This document shows, piece by piece, positions 45,484 to 56,764 of a stretch of 64,000 bases of DNA. The position numbers and the translations under genes are program-made. The notes beneath the pieces were generated by a model that ran no database searches, was not told where the DNA came from, and was given only the letters and a program-made list of their open reading frames with translations. Source of the DNA: Phaeotremella fagi (lineage: Eukaryota > Basidiomycota > Tremellomycetes > Tremellales > Phaeotremellaceae); the NCBI GenBank assembly GCA_001599715.1, contig BCHU01000010.1, forward strand, positions 682,001 to 746,000. Direction: 5' to 3'. Position 1 is the stretch's first letter, and each line of letters begins with the position of its first letter.

Positions 45484-47948
45484 CTAAGATTCATCCGCAA
45501 CCAAACTCTTACTCAACCTCTCAACAGCCCTTGCAATCTTCCCATCCTCCCTCTCCCAAACCCTCCAAACCTCTTCATCAGCCATCCCCTTCCCCCCCTC
45601 CAAATCCAAATCCAATCCCAACCCACCCCTCATCTCGTTCTCACGCAACATACAATTAATTTTGTATCCCCTAACCCCGTTCCCATTACCGAGTTTAACC
45701 AACGAGACCAATCCCAAAGTCTCAAGATTCGAGAGTAAGTCTCGATAATCTGATTCAGAAGATGGTGGGAAAGGTGATGAATGATGTGATAAGATCTGTG
45801 TATAGGTCGTGTACAACGTTGAAGTCGTCAATGAGTTATCCACTTTGGTCGGAGTAGAATTAGGTGTTAACAATCCGTTACCGGATGAACCGTTTAATCC
45901 CTTTTGAACCCGTAGATTGAAAATCAAGATACAAAGTAAAACCATTTTACCTTGTAGCGGTACCGAACGAATTTTTCTGCCTGTCGCCGAATCGTTTCCC
46001 GTGATTGATTTAGTTCCAGCTGCAAGTTTCAGTTGTTGAGTGTAAGACGCTAAAGCTTTGATAATATGTGACAGCGAGATTTTGATTAAAACCGATTGAT
46101 CGGGTTTCTTGGACCAATCGATTTCAGCCAAAGTGATAGCTGAATTCATGACACCGAGACACATTCTTAAATCACCATTTTGAGCTTCAACTTTACGACA
46201 TAAAAGTTCTATAGCTTTCGAATCGACTTTAGCAGTTTCCTCTGTAGTTTGTTCAGTAGCTCTGGTGATTCTTGATGAAAGGATCGAAGTCATTTCTAAT
46301 GATCCATAAGCTTTGAAGGGGAGGACGATGGGTTCGTTTTCTTTTGATAAGATTAATCTAGCACGGAGGGTGAGATCGAGGGTGTTGGAGATGGCGATGA
46401 GTTTACAGGAATTATTGGTGGGGAGTGAGAAAAGTTTACTGAGAAGATGGGAAGTTGCAGGTGGTGGAGATGACGGTGGTGGTGGTAATAGTGAATCGAT
46501 TTCGTCGAGGATAATCAGACTACATCGTTAGTTATCATCCCTAAACTTTGACATACGTTTTATGACCATCAATGAAATCTCTAACTTCTTGTTCAGATCT
46601 ACCGCAACCTAATTCTTCGCCGATCCTTCTCCACATGTCAACGACTTTCAAACCCATACAACCAATCTCAACAACTCTGTAACCGTCCTTGACTACCTCT
46701 CTGCCTAAAGCAGTGACCAAAGCCGTCTTACCAGTTCCAGGTGGACCGGAAACATAAATCCCAACCAAAGATTCGTTTGACAAGTAAGATCGAATAGCGG
46801 ATTTCTCTTCGTCCCTGCCGATAATCTGATCGACCAAAGAACAAGTGGTGGAACTTGAAGAAAGTCTCAAGAAAGTTTTCAATCTTTTATAAGGGTTCAT
46901 ATTTGATTTTCCTGAACCTGAGGTGGTTTCTTCATCGTCCTCGACTGGGTGAGTAGGTGAAGATGAGGACGATGACGAGGAAGAAGAGGAACCACCACTT
47001 TTGACACGAATCATACCAAAACTCTTTCTAGTGGTCTCAACGACAACTTCAACGTTATCAACCGGTGAAGAAGGTGGTGGAGTGGGTAACGTGACTCTAG
47101 TTTTATAAACAGGTTTAGCCGTCGATTTTGAACGGGATTTAGTTGGGGTTCTATGAATATCCAAATCCATCGTCAGATCGTCTTCATCGTCTTCATCGTT
47201 CAATGCGTCGATGGGGTCTGAGGAAGAGGTCGAATCGAATGAGAAAGCGGTAGCGAATGACGGTGTTGGGGAGGGGAGTCTTGAAGTTCTCATGGATGAG
47301 ATTTCAGAGAATGAATTGGAAGGTGCGAGTGATGGGTTACGAGCTATCAAGGTGTTAGCATGATACGTTAAGTAGAGTTGACTTACATCGACCTTCACTT
47401 CTTACACTAACCACACTCCCACTTCTCCCTCTCCTCGCTGAAACTCTTAATCTCTTCCTCGAACTCTCATCATCAGGTTTAGGAGGAATATTCTCTTTCC
47501 CCTTCCCGAAACGTTTCTCAAATTCGAAATCATCCTTACCGTTCCCATACCCACCTGACCCAGAAGCGATAGCTAATTTATCATAAGAAGGTATAGAAGA
47601 GCTAGATTGAGTTCTGAGTAAAACAGCAATCCCATCAGATCCTCGTGAAGGCAACGGTGAACCGTTCGATGAACCATAAGAACTGTTGGATCTACGCGTG
47701 GAGGGTGCGAACATTGAATTTGAACGTGTTAAATGATTTGAAGAGGTCGAAGTTGAAGTTACTGAACGTGTAATGACAGGTCGAACTGGTGGTGGTGGTG
47801 GTTGAAAAATGTGGGTTGGAGTGATTAAATTCCTGTTACGTGTTGGGGTGGTTGGTTCAGATCCGTCACCATTGTCATTGCTATTGACAGTGACATTGTC
47901 AGATGACGTTGTGGTTGTCGTTGTACGTGTACGTTTACTTGGAGCCAT
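45484..47948 (-). CDS. CDC6: CDC6/Cdc18 replication licensing AAA+ ATPase
   Basis: The start is taken at 47948 (accATGGct context, MAPSKRTRTTTTTTSS); an in-frame ATG at 48002 would add 18 residues. The N-terminal 300 residues are disordered and Ser/Thr-rich with CDK-type sites (TPTRNRNLITPTHIF, TPPPSSP), as expected for a cell-cycle-phosphorylated Cdc6. The AAA+ core begins LVDQIIGRDEEKSAIRSYL; Walker A is VSGPPGTGKTAL, Walker B SLIILDEIDSLL (across the intron near 46520) and sensor 1 LIAISNTLDL. A C-terminal winged-helix region includes SSTLYTTYTQIL-like sequence (STLYTTYTQILSHHS). Known role: loads MCM2-7 with ORC and Cdt1 at origins in G1. ORC1 was considered, but there is no BAH domain and the core is Cdc6-like. 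Confidence 0.85.
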
Positions 47949-48307
47949 GGTGGTTTTTGCTTTGGATATGGATACGGAACGACTGCGTGAATCGATATCC
48001 AAGTTACAGTTACGGAAACTGAGAAATCAAAATCGCGTCGAGGATTGGGGTTGGGATTGTGTTGGAGTTTCAAGTGGTGTGTATGTGTCTGTATGAAGAT
48101 TGATGTGAGAAAGAGGAATAGATGTGTTGGTGTAAAAGTGATAAGTATTATATATCAACCCTTAAGAAATACTATACTATATATTATATATACCAAGGGA
48201 AGGTAATGTGCGATGTGAAGTGTCAAGAGCAATAAACGTAAAGAGGCGTCAAGAAAAGCAAGTCGCGTCAAGCCAGTGTGGCACCTGGACTGCCACTTTC
48301 ACTTCCC
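47949..48307. promoter_or_regulatory. CDC6 promoter region
   Basis: It holds two ACGCG-core sites (48034-48038 and 48264-48268) and a TA-rich stretch of alternating tatata near 48165-48192. No other gene. Confidence 0.5.
48031..48040. promoter_or_regulatory. MCB-like site in the CDC6 promoter
   Basis: aatcgcgtcg is identical over 10 bases to 45252-45261 in the thymidylate synthase promoter. It lies about 85 bases upstream of the chosen CDC6 start, nearly the same distance as there. A second core (agtcgcgtca) lies at 48261-48270. Confidence 0.55.
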
Positions 48308-51300
48308 CTACAACGCACGCCCAACATCCACCTCACCACCAAGTCCAAATCTGACCTTATCTCCCTCACCCAACCACTTCCCATCAACATACTTGGATTT
48401 AATATAATCAGATATATCCCTAATCATAAATCAGTAAATGCAGTCCATATAATACAGTTACACCCACTCATCATTAGGTAAAACGTTATCAGGTTTCAAA
48501 CTCTCCCAAATCAAATTAGATTTTTCGTTACCCCATTTCTGAGCTAGGTAGATTGAATCGACTGACCAAATATCTAAATCCACTGATCTGGGTTTTGAGA
48601 TATGAGTACCGAGACTACGATGCTGGTGAAGTTTTCAGTTTGCAATTCACGATCTCGTCAACGACCAACTCACCACACCACAACATCTTATACACAAGAA
48701 AGCAACCATCGGAACTCCACGCAGACCTGACTCTATCAGTCTCCCCCAAACCCAAAATAACTCACTTAACGTAGCCCATCGACTACTTTTCATTCCTTTC
48801 CCACAATCCGCGCATCTATCGTTCCCAGGTATCTCCGCTATCCGTCTCAACATTTCCATGTCAACCTCTGCAGAATCAACATGCTTCTTGCCGTTCTGAC
48901 CTCCAGTCAATCTCTCCAAAGCCTCAGAATGCACTTGTCGAGCTTTCGTCGTTTGTTCTATCCCTGCCATTTCCAAGACCCGTTTCTCGATTTCCGCATC
49001 GGCCGATTCTTCAAACCATGAATTCCGATTTGGACGATCACGCTCACGATCTAATCGTGAAGATGAAGGTGAAGGGTTGTTGGATTGTTGTTGACTAGAC
49101 GTCGGTGTCGTCCGTCCATCCGAATTACTTATCGAAGGTGTAGTTGAACTTCTTGACGTCGATCGAATTGGTTTAGGAATATCCAAAGTCCGTTGTGAAG
49201 TGACGTTGTTAACCACCGATGACCATTTCTCGCCAACAGCTTCAGTAGATTGTTTGAACGCTTTTTTAAAACTTGTTTTTCGACTTCGTTTACCAAACCC
49301 AATATCGTTGTTGAAGATGTTGTTGTCATTTGTCTTTGAAGGTGGCGGCATACTTCTTCGATTTGGTGTACCTAAACCTTCAACCTGAAGTCTTGTTGAA
49401 GGTATCGGTAAACCTAAACCTATCCTGTTATTGAAATTTAACCCAATTTTACTTCGAGCTGGAAGAGCGTGATCGTCAAGTGATCCCGAAACCGTTCTTA
49501 ATTTGGACGTATCAAATGTTCTAACTGACGACGTTCCGTTGATGCAAGATTCGATGGCGTTGCAGATAGCATAAACCCAAGTTTTCATTTCAGATTCCGA
49601 TGTTGCTTGATATAGTCGTCTCCCCTGTGAAGGAGTTACAATTTCAAACACTGCTTGTCAGCCGACGTCCCATTTTGGATACATACCAAAACGTCGATCA
49701 GTCCCTCTGCCCTCTCGTACACTAGCGAATTTAAGATCGATAACCGCATGTGCAGTTTCAGGTTTACCTAAACCAGAATCTCGGTATTCATAAATCCTAG
49801 AATGTTCCAAGACAACCCAGAATTCTGTCGTCAGTATTTGATTTAAGACCCGACTCACTCTCCCATTTCCCTTTGTTACCACCTTTACTTAAACCTTCCC
49901 AACTTCCCGCTCCCCAGAGTACACCTTCTTTCTTCCTTCCGACCTCCTCCCTGAGCTCGTCTTCATCGCCACCACCGTTCATCCCACCCACACCACCAAC
50001 ACCTACATGCTGCTTCTTAGCCGGAGATTCAATGACCACATCAAGCGTTGATCCATTCATTCGATGAACCTCCCCATTATCAGTATCGCTATCATCAAGA
50101 ACGAAAGGTGATCGGTAATCATATTCGCCATCTCTAGTAACCTGTATCGAATGTCTTGAAGTTAAATTCGGTCTGGAAGGGGTTTCAGGTAACGGCGGAG
50201 GAGAAGTTAAAAACGCATGTTTGAGATCAGGCATTGAAATTTTCTTTTTCGGTTCGTCGTTCAGATTCACCGTTTGAATCACTTTGCTGGATCTACGATC
50301 ACCGCCATCGAAACTTAATCGACTTCTATTTGAGGGTGCAGATTTGAGAGCTAACCTGTCGATATCCAATGAACGTGAACTACCAGAAGACGAGAGCATA
50401 TCACGTAAACGACCTCCAACGGATTTATGGATCTTATGAGTTTTAAGTCGTTTGCCATCCAATACTGCCGAGATTGGTGTTGGGGGTATGTCATCTGTTG
50501 AATCACTTTCCACACCTTCAAGTTTTGCTTGTTTCGACTTGCAATCTTCTTCGATTAATGCAGTTTGTTTATCCCTACCTTCCCAAGAAGACATCAGATT
50601 GGATCGAATTGTACCAAGTTGAGTTAACGATTTTGAGAGATTCTGTTTAAGTTCGTCAGGTGATGATTCGTCTGGTCGAGGGGTATCATCTGTTGAAATC
50701 CTTTCTCCAATTATACTTTCAGCCCAACCGTACAACCCAACCAATAAATCTAAACATCCAACGGAACTTGGTGGAACTGAATTCAACAAAGTTGAATGAT
50801 GGTTGTAACGTGCCAAGTCGAATTGAGCTGATCTGGACGCTTGAGCCAAATCTGAAATCGTCGATTGATTCCTGGAACCTGAAGACGTTGATTGAGGTAT
50901 CGTTAAGGTTGAAGAGGAAGCTGCAGATTGTGGACTTAGGTAGAGTGACGTTTGGTTGTAAAATTGTTTAGCGGTCGCCTGCGATCATCAATTAATAGGT
51001 CGTAAACAACCAATCTCAAATGAGCCTACCTCAAATCTACCTTGCGCATGACCACCAGCCAAACCTTGCCGTTTCAATTCAGATCTAACATTCCTTAAAC
51101 CTTGATCTACCAAAGCCTCCAAACATTCTTTCTCCCGTTTCCGTCTATCCTTCCCAAATTTCTTTATACCCCTTTCATCCCAAACGCCCCCACCAGCACC
51201 CTCATCAAAGATATCATAAGAATTCTCAAGATATTTACCTAGATCGTTTAACCCGTCAAACAAATCTTCTTCGGCTTTGTCGAGTTGATCGAGGATACTT

Positions 51301-51650
51301 AGGACGATTGAGGAGGAGGTTTGGACTGATTTGATTAGTCTTTTCAGAGTCGTGGCGCTGTGTTCTAGCGATGCGAATGTTGCTCTTAGGAGTAATGAAT
51401 CCGGGAGGGGGTTTAGGGGTATGATGGGTTCTTTTTCTGGTTGAGGTGGAGTGTTGAAGGTAATTGTTGTTGGTGGGAGTTTCGATGAACTTGGGCGGGG
51501 TTGAGGTTTGGGTTGAGGATTAACTTTGGGTTCTGGTTGATCGATTTTAGGTGGACTTTCCATTGCTGCTAGTGGGAAAGCGAGAGGTGAAGTCTGGATT
51601 GGTAGAGGTAGAGTAGGGGGATCATCGCTGTGAGTAGTGGGTACAGACAT
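48308..51650 (-). CDS. ArfGAP with BAR-like, PH and C4 zinc-finger domains (ACAP/Cnt6-like)
   Basis: Start at 51650 (MSVPTTHSDDPPTLP). A helical N-terminal region (SLLLRATFASLEHSATTLKR, ILDQLDKAEEDLFDGL, ERGIKKFGKDRRKREKECLE) looks like a BAR domain. A long Ser-rich insert with TPISAVLDGKRLKTHKI follows. The PH domain lies at about 49560-49850 (TEFWVVLEHSRIYEYRD, CFEIVTPSQGRRLYQATSE, EMKTWVYAICNAIE). The ArfGAP zinc finger begins NDRCADCGKGMKSSRWATL and continues on the next exon with FLCIRCCGVVSWSL or the spliced RSLGTHISK, then VDLDIWSVDSIYLAQKWGNE. The last exon ends GRAL at 48308. Known role of the class: GTP hydrolysis on Arf GTPases at membranes. The catalytic Arg of ArfGAPs (in the SSRWAT region or the next exon) appears present. 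Confidence 0.85.
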
Positions 51651-51939
51651 CGGGGAGGTGGAGATGTATGTGGAAATAGATGTAGATTCAAGAGTCTAAC
51701 CTTGAGAGTGAAACTCTAAGCACGCGCAACAATACAATAACAATCAAAATGACGTGTATTTATTTTACCAAAGATAAAAGTTGAATTTACCAGAGTCATC
51801 CACAAGATTCTATCCAGACATCCATCCAGATTGTATATCGAAATATATAAGTATAAGTAAAGTACAAGAAGACGTGGAAGTCAATCAATCATCTATCTAA
51901 CAACACTTATATCCTATCCAACAAAAATCATCTCACAAC
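51651..51939. promoter_or_regulatory. Divergent promoter of the ArfGAP and PBDC1 genes
   Basis: About 290 AT-rich bases between head-to-head starts. No specific motif recognised beyond a C/A-rich leader before the PBDC1 ATG. Confidence 0.5.
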
Positions 51940-52620
51940 ATGTCATTCGACGCAGAAACAGCAGGTAACGCCGCAGAAATAGAAATGCAATTCGCTGTAA
52001 AAACAGTAGAACATTTAGAGGTAAGCTCCCACACAACACAATACGATGGACAAAAAGCTAAAATATATCCCATAGGCATACGAGAAAATAATAACATCAA
52101 TCCCACCAAGTAAACTAAAACTTACAGCGTAAGTTCCGTTCAAATAAATTTACAGTGGCAAAAAAGCTGAAAGGATCAATCTAATCAGGATGGACGACGA
52201 GATCCATGCCCATCTACTTGAAATTTTTCCTGAATACAAATTCGAAGCTGCTCTCAAAGAAATCGATGAAGATGCAATGAAATCAGCTGGTGGTAAAGAT
52301 AGATGGAGGAGTTTCATCATGAAAGTGAGTATTGAATCTACTGGTTATATATAACAAATCTAATCGTTACTCCAGTACGAGAAAACATTGACAGATTATA
52401 ATTTCGGTACATTGATCAGAAAAGATGCTTCGAGACTTTATGGTGAAGATAATACTATCTTAGTTACTAGAGTTCAATTTTTCGCTTTGGAGGTGAGCTT
52501 CAACTTTCTCCCGTGGTAGGTTATAGCTGACATGAATCGTCATAGATTGCAAGGAATAGAGCTGGACTCAATGACAAAGTGTACCAAGAAGCTCAAGATG
52601 CTAAGAAAGCTAGCTCGTGA
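51940..52620 (+). CDS. PBDC1: PBDC1 / Ypl225w homolog
   Basis: Five exons, start at 51940: MSFDAETAGNAAEIEMQFAV, KTVEHLE, AYEKIITSIPPSKLKLTA, MDDEIHAHLLEIFPEYKFEA, KDRWRSFIMK, YEKTLTDYNFGTLIRKDASR, EIARNRAGLNDKVYQEAQDA and a stop at 52620. The E-x-FPE, WR-x-F-x-x-YE and ARNRAGLND motifs are those of the small PBDC1 family (formerly polysaccharide-biosynthesis domain containing 1). From recent yeast work as I recall it, the homolog acts at the ribosome as a chaperone for nascent eEF1A; that is family knowledge, not visible here. Length (about 155 residues) fits. Confidence 0.9.
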
Positions 52621-53051
52621 CGCAATGCATAGAATCTGAAGTTTAGTCTGGTCATGAGAGCGGTGTCATGAAATAGTTTGTTACTGACCGTAATCATCAG
52701 AAGCCTATTACGTCAAACTCACCGTAAAGTCGAAGCAGTAATACATCATTCGTCGCAAGTCCAACGCCTTCCTGAAGACCGCCAGAACACGCTAGAAGAA
52801 AGACCTCCTTATCCCGAAGTACTTCTGGCGAAGAAATCACACGGAAATCCAACGACGGCTTACTAATATATGAAGATTGCTGCTACACCCTTTGATTCAA
52901 TAGATGTTTCTAGATTGGCATCCTTTCAGAAAATCCAGTGGAGTTTGAATCGATCAGAGTCCTATATCCCAACATGAAAACACATTTTGTCTTCGCCACC
53001 CATTTGTCATTTCACAATAACACCCAACATCATCCCAGAACACAAGCTATA
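52621..53051. other. Intergenic between PBDC1 and the six-gene array
   Basis: A 62-codon open frame (52678-52866) in the PBDC1 3' flank has no support. From 52938 an open frame runs in phase into gene A, so gene A could start earlier (ATG at 52974 or 52938). Confidence 0.45.
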
Positions 53052-54454
53052 ATGACAACTCCCTTCTTATCGAATTTCGCTTTCGACGGTCCACCTCTCA
53101 TGCCAAACACGTTCCTCACCAACGACATCATCGACACCTCACTGAATTACGATTCGTTACAATTCCTCGACTCTGAATTACCAACTTTATCGATCGTCGA
53201 ACCGAGATATCAAAGTTTATCTCCAGTGGTTGACCTGTTGGAATCCTTAGCTGCAGATCGGTACTCCTCCGACTATCTATCTAACACTCTTCCCGATGAT
53301 ACTGGATTTTATTCTGATGGACGTTCAACTTTTTCTTCCGCAGATACATTGAACGAAGGTGATTCTGACTGGGGTGAAATGGGTTTTGATATCACTAATT
53401 TTGATGGGTCTGGTTTAAATCAGTGGGTTCATCATATCGTTAGTTTACTGACACCCTACAGCCTGTATCCAACAAGTCAAGCTACCCGGAGTCCTGTTGA
53501 ATCGGATTCTTTAGACAGTTCGAATCCTTACAGGCAAGTGTTTTTGGATATTTGTCCGCTATGAAATCTAACACAATCTGTCAGTTATGGATACAATCTA
53601 TATCACGCTGCAAACCCTTCAATTACCAACCAATTGTCGAACGACGGCATATCAAATCCAAGTGTTGTAACTCACTTTCCTTCTCTAACGTAAGTCTTCC
53701 GTACAGTCACCTCTCCACATCGCTGACGTAGGTTAGAACAACGATATCCACTAATGCGGAACCTATACACAAGATTCGTCGAAAACCAGTACCAATTTAT
53801 GAACCGACTGCACCCAGAACTAAATTCGATGATTTCAACAGTCTTCTGCCAGATAGCCAATTGATTGGTCAGAATTCAAGAAAAGCTGGTAAAACCCATA
53901 TCCTGTCAACAGCAATCTCTTCTCTATGGAATATTATTCGACCCCGTGAAGCCGCAAAGGTCAAAAACAAATCAACGAACGTTAACGTTAAATCAAATAT
54001 TCGTTTATTCCCATGTTTTAGAAAAGGCTCTGACGACGAAATCCAAGATGATTCAACCAGAGAATACGTCGGTGACACATTCGTCGAAGACTCCTACACG
54101 ACCTTCAACACTATTCAAGAACCCACCAACTCTCAACTCTCAGAAGATGATCTATTGACATACAACGCGCTAGTAGGTGATCCAGACAGACCAGACGACG
54201 TAGCAGCCTACCTAAAATATCTTGATGAGCAAATATCACTCATCCAACAGCTCGAAGATTCAAAGGCTGCATTTGAGGTGGCTAGGGTGTCATTGGATGG
54301 TCGATATTATGATAATGATGTGGCGACGGTTTTGTCGGATCAGGACAGGTTATGGAATGTGGCTATGGTTGGTGAATCTGACGGTGGGAATCGGAGTTTG
54401 GATTTGGAAGGGTTCGCTCGTGCTACCATGATGGTTCCTGATTGGATTGATTGA
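53052..54454 (+). CDS. Array gene A: acidic Ser-rich protein of unknown function
   Basis: Modelled exons 53052-53533, 53585-53689 and 53737-54454 give 434 residues. The start MTTPFLSNFAFDG is chosen because gene B starts similarly (NQPFIENIFD). The N-terminal exon is acidic and Ser/Tyr/Leu-rich (DSELPTLSIVEPRYQSLSPV). Exon 2 starts in phase 2 at SYGYNLYHAANPS. Exon 3 has a basic amphipathic segment (THILSTAISSLWNIIRPREA) and a charged C-terminal helix region (DDVAAYLKYLDEQISLIQQL), ending MMVPDWID. Intron 1 would use a GC donor (ag|GCAAGT); an alternative GT donor four bases downstream, with a matching shift at the next acceptor, also stays open (438 residues) but gives an atypical Arg/Cys-rich exon 2. 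No domain recognised. Confidence 0.6.
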
Positions 54455-54773
54455 GTATTGAGGGATCATGGGTGGTTTATTGATTGTACTCACATTTTGT
54501 ATATAGCACTCCATAGAATTGTTTTGCGTGCTGCATTAGATATAAATTGTGTGTTACTGTCTTATCTGTAAACGATCACAAGCAACCGTCCATTGTTGTT
54601 ATAGCTGTTTTATCTCTGTCATCCTTTCACTAAAGTCCGGTCAAAGTGGAGCTCAGCTCAAGAAAACAATGATTTTCAATACTACTTTCGAATCATTACT
54701 CGAAAACAATAGCAAGTTGTATCCAACTCAATTCGATATTTCTTCAACTAGAACCAAACCAACTTGATTACCC
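54455..54773. other. Intergenic A-B with a uORF ending just before gene B
   Basis: It contains the leader of gene B. A 32-codon upstream ORF (54669-54767) ends six bases before the gene B start. Confidence 0.5.
54669..54767 (+). other. Upstream ORF of array gene B (32 codons)
   Basis: It starts atgattttcaatac and encodes MIFNTTFESLLENNSKLY and onward, with TGA at 54765-54767. The gap to the main ATG is six bases (ttaccc). Gene C has the same arrangement. Regulation by termination-reinitiation is inference. Confidence 0.4.
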
Positions 54774-56322
54774 ATGGGCAATCAACCATTCATCGAAAAC
54801 ATTTTCGACCCATCATTCCAATTCGGAAGGAGTGAAGCCGATCTAGACAGTGAATTGACATTCGAATATCCAATCCATCCTATCTACGATGACGAACATT
54901 CGACCAACCTCTACTCGGGTTTTCAAAGCGTGAAAAGTAGTGTGCCGAATATCACTGTTCTCAAAGATCGATCGCCACTTTCTGCGTTTATTGGTGATAT
55001 CTCTGATGATTATGATTCTAGTGATGATGATTTTGATGAGGATGATGGAGGGGACTTGCTGAGCGATTTCTCCCAGAGTTCTGTCGGAAGGAATTCCATC
55101 GGTGATTCCTCGGAGGATGAGGATGGTTTGACTTCAGATTCCTACTCTGATGGTGAAGATATCGAAGACTCAGGCGATGAGATATCGACTAAAGCTGGGG
55201 TTGGTACAAGGTGAACCAAACTCTCATTCCAATCATATCAGGTTTCTAACCATGGTGAAATGCAGGTTATCTCCTATTCAGGAATATTATTCTGATGATT
55301 CCGGTCGTTCTGATCAAGAAGATTTCGATTACGATACGGATGAATCAGAACTTATGAGGTAAGGATCAAGAGTACTTCGCTTCCACATGCATAGCTGAAT
55401 CATTTTTATATAGTTATGCGTCAGGTTTATCTTCCAACTTGGACGAACCTAGTTTGGAACAACCTGGACAGCGATATTTTGTTGTAGATGACGAACAACA
55501 CGGAACGTATAGTAGTGTAGAGTGAGTAGCATTCCTGCTGTAAAAGCTTCAATACATGATCAGTAAGACTGACATCATTTCAGAACACCAAATTCCAACC
55601 TCCCTGAATCAGAAAGTAATACCCCCATTACTCGAAGGAAAAGTAATATCTTCGCAGATACAATATCAAGTGTCATGTCAAAGTTCACTCGCAAACACGA
55701 CCATCCATCCAGTCGATCATCACAATCCAGAAGTTCATTTTACAGTCGACACCGACCCAGATTTCATTGGAACACCAAAACAAATGATGAAAACAAAAGT
55801 AGTCTAAGTCTAAGTGGAAATGCAGGTTCCTCATGTTCAACAAATTCGAATTCATCCATCTTTTCCCAACTTGGTAACATGTTACGAAGACGACGACAGA
55901 AGTTGCACGATTACACCAGAAAACCCCGTATCAAGCATGAAACAAGGTCTTCAATCTCGACTTCATCTGAACCGTACACTCGACATAGCGATAGTAGACG
56001 GTCATCAAACTATCAACCATCAATCTCATCCTATTTAAGCGACTACATGCGAAAAAAGAAAAACCTATACAGAGATCATCAAGACGAAAGATTGGCTTAT
56101 AAATATGCTGAAGACAATTTCAGTCGTAAAAATAGTCATCGATACGGTATTGGAGCGAGAACTAGAACTAAAACGTTTGCCGAAAACGATCAAGAGATCT
56201 TATTTTTAGAATGTGAACTGAGGAATCAGAAACGGGCATTTGTAGAACTCGTTGATCGGATAGCTTCTGAATGTTCGGAGAGTGGACTGAGGGCTCTGAC
56301 ATCGTGCTTGGAAGGTTTGTAG
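54774..56322 (+). CDS. Array gene B: acidic Ser/Asp-rich protein with basic C-terminal half
   Basis: Four exons (54774-55210, 55266-55358, 55414-55521, 55584-56322) sum to 1,377 bases, 458 residues. All three introns are phase 2. The N-terminal part is strongly acidic (ISDDYDSSDDDFDEDDGGD, EEYYSDDSGRSDQED-like). Exon 3 begins SYASGLSSN, comparable to SYGYN in gene A and SYTPS in gene C. The C-terminal half is basic and Ser-rich with short amphipathic pieces (SNIFADTISSVMSKFTRK, SSIFSQLGNMLRRRRQKLHD, DYTRKPR). It ends with a helix containing LECELRNQKRAFVELVDRIA and LRALTSCLEGL. The charge segregation suggests a phosphorylatable scaffold or nuclear protein, but no function can be assigned. Confidence 0.65.
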
Positions 56323-56764
56323 CTTTTTTGTTTGATATACAGGTTTACAGATGAGTAATGCAGTAACTAGAGTGTAAACTTTCCAACCTATCATGAGTTT
56401 CTGTCCAATGGTAAGGCTACTCGACATTAGAACAGCTGTTGAGCTGCGTACACATTGCCATAAAACCATCGTAATTCACTTAGAAAACAGACATTTCACT
56501 AGAGAGTTTCATCCCATCAAACCAGATATGATCAATGGAGGATCTGAAAGCAACGAAATCCTGTGATTGAAAGGAGTTTCGTTGTTCTTGTTGTCGTTTC
56601 ACGTTAAAGTCAAGTACTCAAATCGGATCATGAATCAAATCACATCGCTTCCAACAACGATTTCCAAAACTGTACGTCAATTTCCAATCGTGTCAACATT
56701 ACACCAATCCCTGGATACAAATTCCAATTCTTCAATGGTTCAAGGCATGAAAGATTGATTCACC
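56323..56764. other. Intergenic B-C with uORF before gene C
   Basis: Leader of gene C. An upstream ORF (56630-56758) ends six bases before the gene C ATG. Otherwise no feature. Confidence 0.5.
56630..56758 (+). other. Upstream ORF of array gene C (42 codons)
   Basis: It starts MNQITSLPTTISKTVRQF. The TGA at 56756-56758 is followed by ttcacc and the main ATG at 56765. The frame is also open upstream to an ATG at 56567. Gap length and stop context (TGATT) match the uORF of gene B. Confidence 0.4.

Noticed and set aside
52154..52162. AGTGGCAAA as a regulatory site
   Set aside because: It lies inside a PBDC1 intron, so is probably a chance match; kept as a warning on motif frequency.
52678..52866. 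62-codon open frame after PBDC1
   Set aside because: Lies in the PBDC1 3' flank with no features, splice support or relation to the array genes.
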